Shown: positions 5,224-6,087 of the stretch, piece by piece
Numbering within the stretch: position 1 is the first letter of the stretch
How the letters are laid out: every line of letters starts with the position of its first letter
Source: Candidatus Melainabacteria bacterium
Lineage (GTDB): Bacteria; Cyanobacteriota; Vampirovibrionia; LMEP-6097
DNA: 6,087 bases
NCBI GenBank assembly: GCA_028817775.1
Contig: JAPPOW010000112.1
Span: forward strand, 2,742-8,828
Direction of reading: 5' to 3'
Program-made: the position numbers and the translations under genes
Notes under the pieces: model-generated
Told to the model about the DNA's origin: nothing
Seen by the model: the letters and a program-made list of their open reading frames with translations, nothing else
Database searches by the model: none

Positions 5224-6065
5224 TGGCTGAAGCACTAGCTAAATCCTCATACACCCTTAATCAGGAATTACTTTCCTACTTTATTGACTATTTAAATCAG
5301 AGTGATAAGTCCGCTGCCACTATTGCTAATATTGCTCGTGATCTAAATTTCTTTCTTGATTATTTAGCTGAGCAAGACGATGCTGATATTCACGCTAAGT
5401 ATGTAAGTCGCTATATTACAATTCTTGAGGACAAGTATAAAGAATCAAGTTTCCTGGCTAAGTTAAGTAGTTTAAGACAATTCATTAATTGGTTAAATTT
5501 GGATGAGAATCCCTTTTGGAAGCTTAGGGTTTCTCTCAAGCACCATGATTTTGATTACTACCAAGAGCTTGAGTTCTCCCAGGATTTTGCTTACGATGAT
5601 CTTCTGATTCAAGTTATATATGAGCTCTATCTATCTCAAGAAGAATTGATTGAGCTTAAGCTTGAGGATTATAACCAAGCGCGTGGAACCTTGTCTATCC
5701 GTGGCAGAGAACTGGTTTTAGAGCAAGCTCTGGCTGCTAAGATGCGTAATTATTTCAGACAATATCGAATTGAATTAGCAAGAGCAAGCGGGGCACTAAC
5801 GCTAGAAGACCCTCTCTTTACTAGATCTCTTGATGATGATAGAGCAATGACCAGCCAGAGCTTGCAGCAATTGTTGGCTGATCATGGTTTGGCTTTGAGT
5901 AAATTAAAACGCAGCCGTATAATGAATATGCTTGATCAAGCTATGAGTTTTGAAGAAATTGAATCTAAGCTTGCAATTAAACTTAGTGAGTTTTATAGAC
6001 CCTTTGTTAAGGATAAGGACTATCGTTTGGCTCGAGCTTATAAAGATTTTCATCCGCGGTCTTAG
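5223..6065 (+). CDS. Xer-like tyrosine recombinase homologue with degenerate active site
   Basis: This 280-residue protein has the layout of XerC/XerD. Residues 12-103 match the N-terminal SAM-like core-binding domain: SAATIANIARDLNFFLDYL and a second helix set ending LRQFINWLNLDENPF. Residues 120-280 follow the length and helix pattern of the catalytic domain. My by-eye alignment to XerD places the first catalytic Arg at Ser138 (LSQEELIEL), the HxxR box at SKLK (226-229), and the later His/Trp near Ile252; only Tyr258, the possible nucleophile, is kept. Spacings resemble XerD (about 91 and 29 residues against about 99 and 32). Strand cleavage therefore seems unlikely, and DNA binding or a structural role is more plausible. 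Catalytically eroded XerD-like proteins are known in streptococci. Translation is probably coupled through TAATG, as no clear ribosome-binding site is seen. An active recombinase from a divergent subfamily is the alternative. Confidence 0.8.
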   Translation: MAEALAKSSYTLNQELLSYFIDYLNQSDKSAATIANIARDLNFFLDYLAEQDDADIHAKYVSRYITILEDKYKESSFLAKLSSLRQFINWLNLDENPFWKLRVSLKHHDFDYYQELEFSQDFAYDDLLIQVIYELYLSQEELIELKLEDYNQARGTLSIRGRELVLEQALAAKMRNYFRQYRIELARASGALTLEDPLFTRSLDDDRAMTSQSLQQLLADHGLALSKLKRSRIMNMLDQAMSFEEIESKLAIKLSEFYRPFVKDKDYRLARAYKDFHPRS

Positions 6066-6067
6066 TT

Positions 6068-6087
6068 GTCATCCTGAGGATCTCAAT
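6068..6087. repeat. Start of a palindromic intergenic repeat, cut by the window edge
   Basis: Two bases after the recombinase stop codon comes GTCATCCTGAGGATCTCAAT. Its core is an 11-bp palindrome, ATCCT-G-AGGAT (6071-6081). GTCATCCTGAG with a following AGGATCT resembles, from memory, a short palindromic repeat seen between genes in many bacterial genomes. It may also act as a small terminator stem. Only 20 bases are visible, so identity and extent are uncertain. Confidence 0.4.

Overview
The window looks like chromosomal DNA from a diderm (Gram-negative-type) bacterium. It encodes an outer-membrane secretin with a signal peptide and a second exported protein. Base composition is moderately AT-rich, genes are tightly packed, and start and stop codons overlap by one base. 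I cannot name the phylum. There is no rRNA, tRNA, CRISPR array, complete insertion sequence or phage gene cluster.

Layout. (1) Positions 1-790, minus strand: the 5' part of a helix-rich protein of unknown function that runs off the left edge. (2) Positions 791-866: a 76-bp divergent promoter region with a GGCC-containing inverted repeat over the likely -35 box of the rightward gene. (3) Positions 867-2009, plus strand: a 380-residue, extremely basic protein with an N-terminal four-cysteine zinc motif, a histone-H1-like Lys/Ala/Thr tract and a long charged single helix. (4) Positions 2010-2136: a perfect 39-bp inverted repeat around a 49-bp centre, starting on the base after the stop codon. 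A short leader dense in palindromes follows (2137-2191). (5) Positions 2192-6065, plus strand: a compact four-gene operon encoding a PilQ/GspD-type secretin, a 226-residue exported protein, a 61-residue protein and a Xer-like tyrosine recombinase that seems to have lost most catalytic residues. Three of these genes meet in one-base stop/start overlaps or stand within about 20 bases. (6) Positions 6066-6087: the start of a short palindromic repeat cut by the window edge.

How the parts may work together. The secretin and the 226-residue protein are translationally coupled and both exported, so the second may be a periplasmic accessory of the secretin; this is inference. The two downstream genes are cytoplasmic and have no obvious pilus role, and no other pilus or secretion genes are visible. 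The most unusual features are the long perfect inverted repeat between the basic protein and the secretin operon, the catalytically degenerate recombinase in that operon, and a hairpin directly before the start codon of the 61-residue gene.
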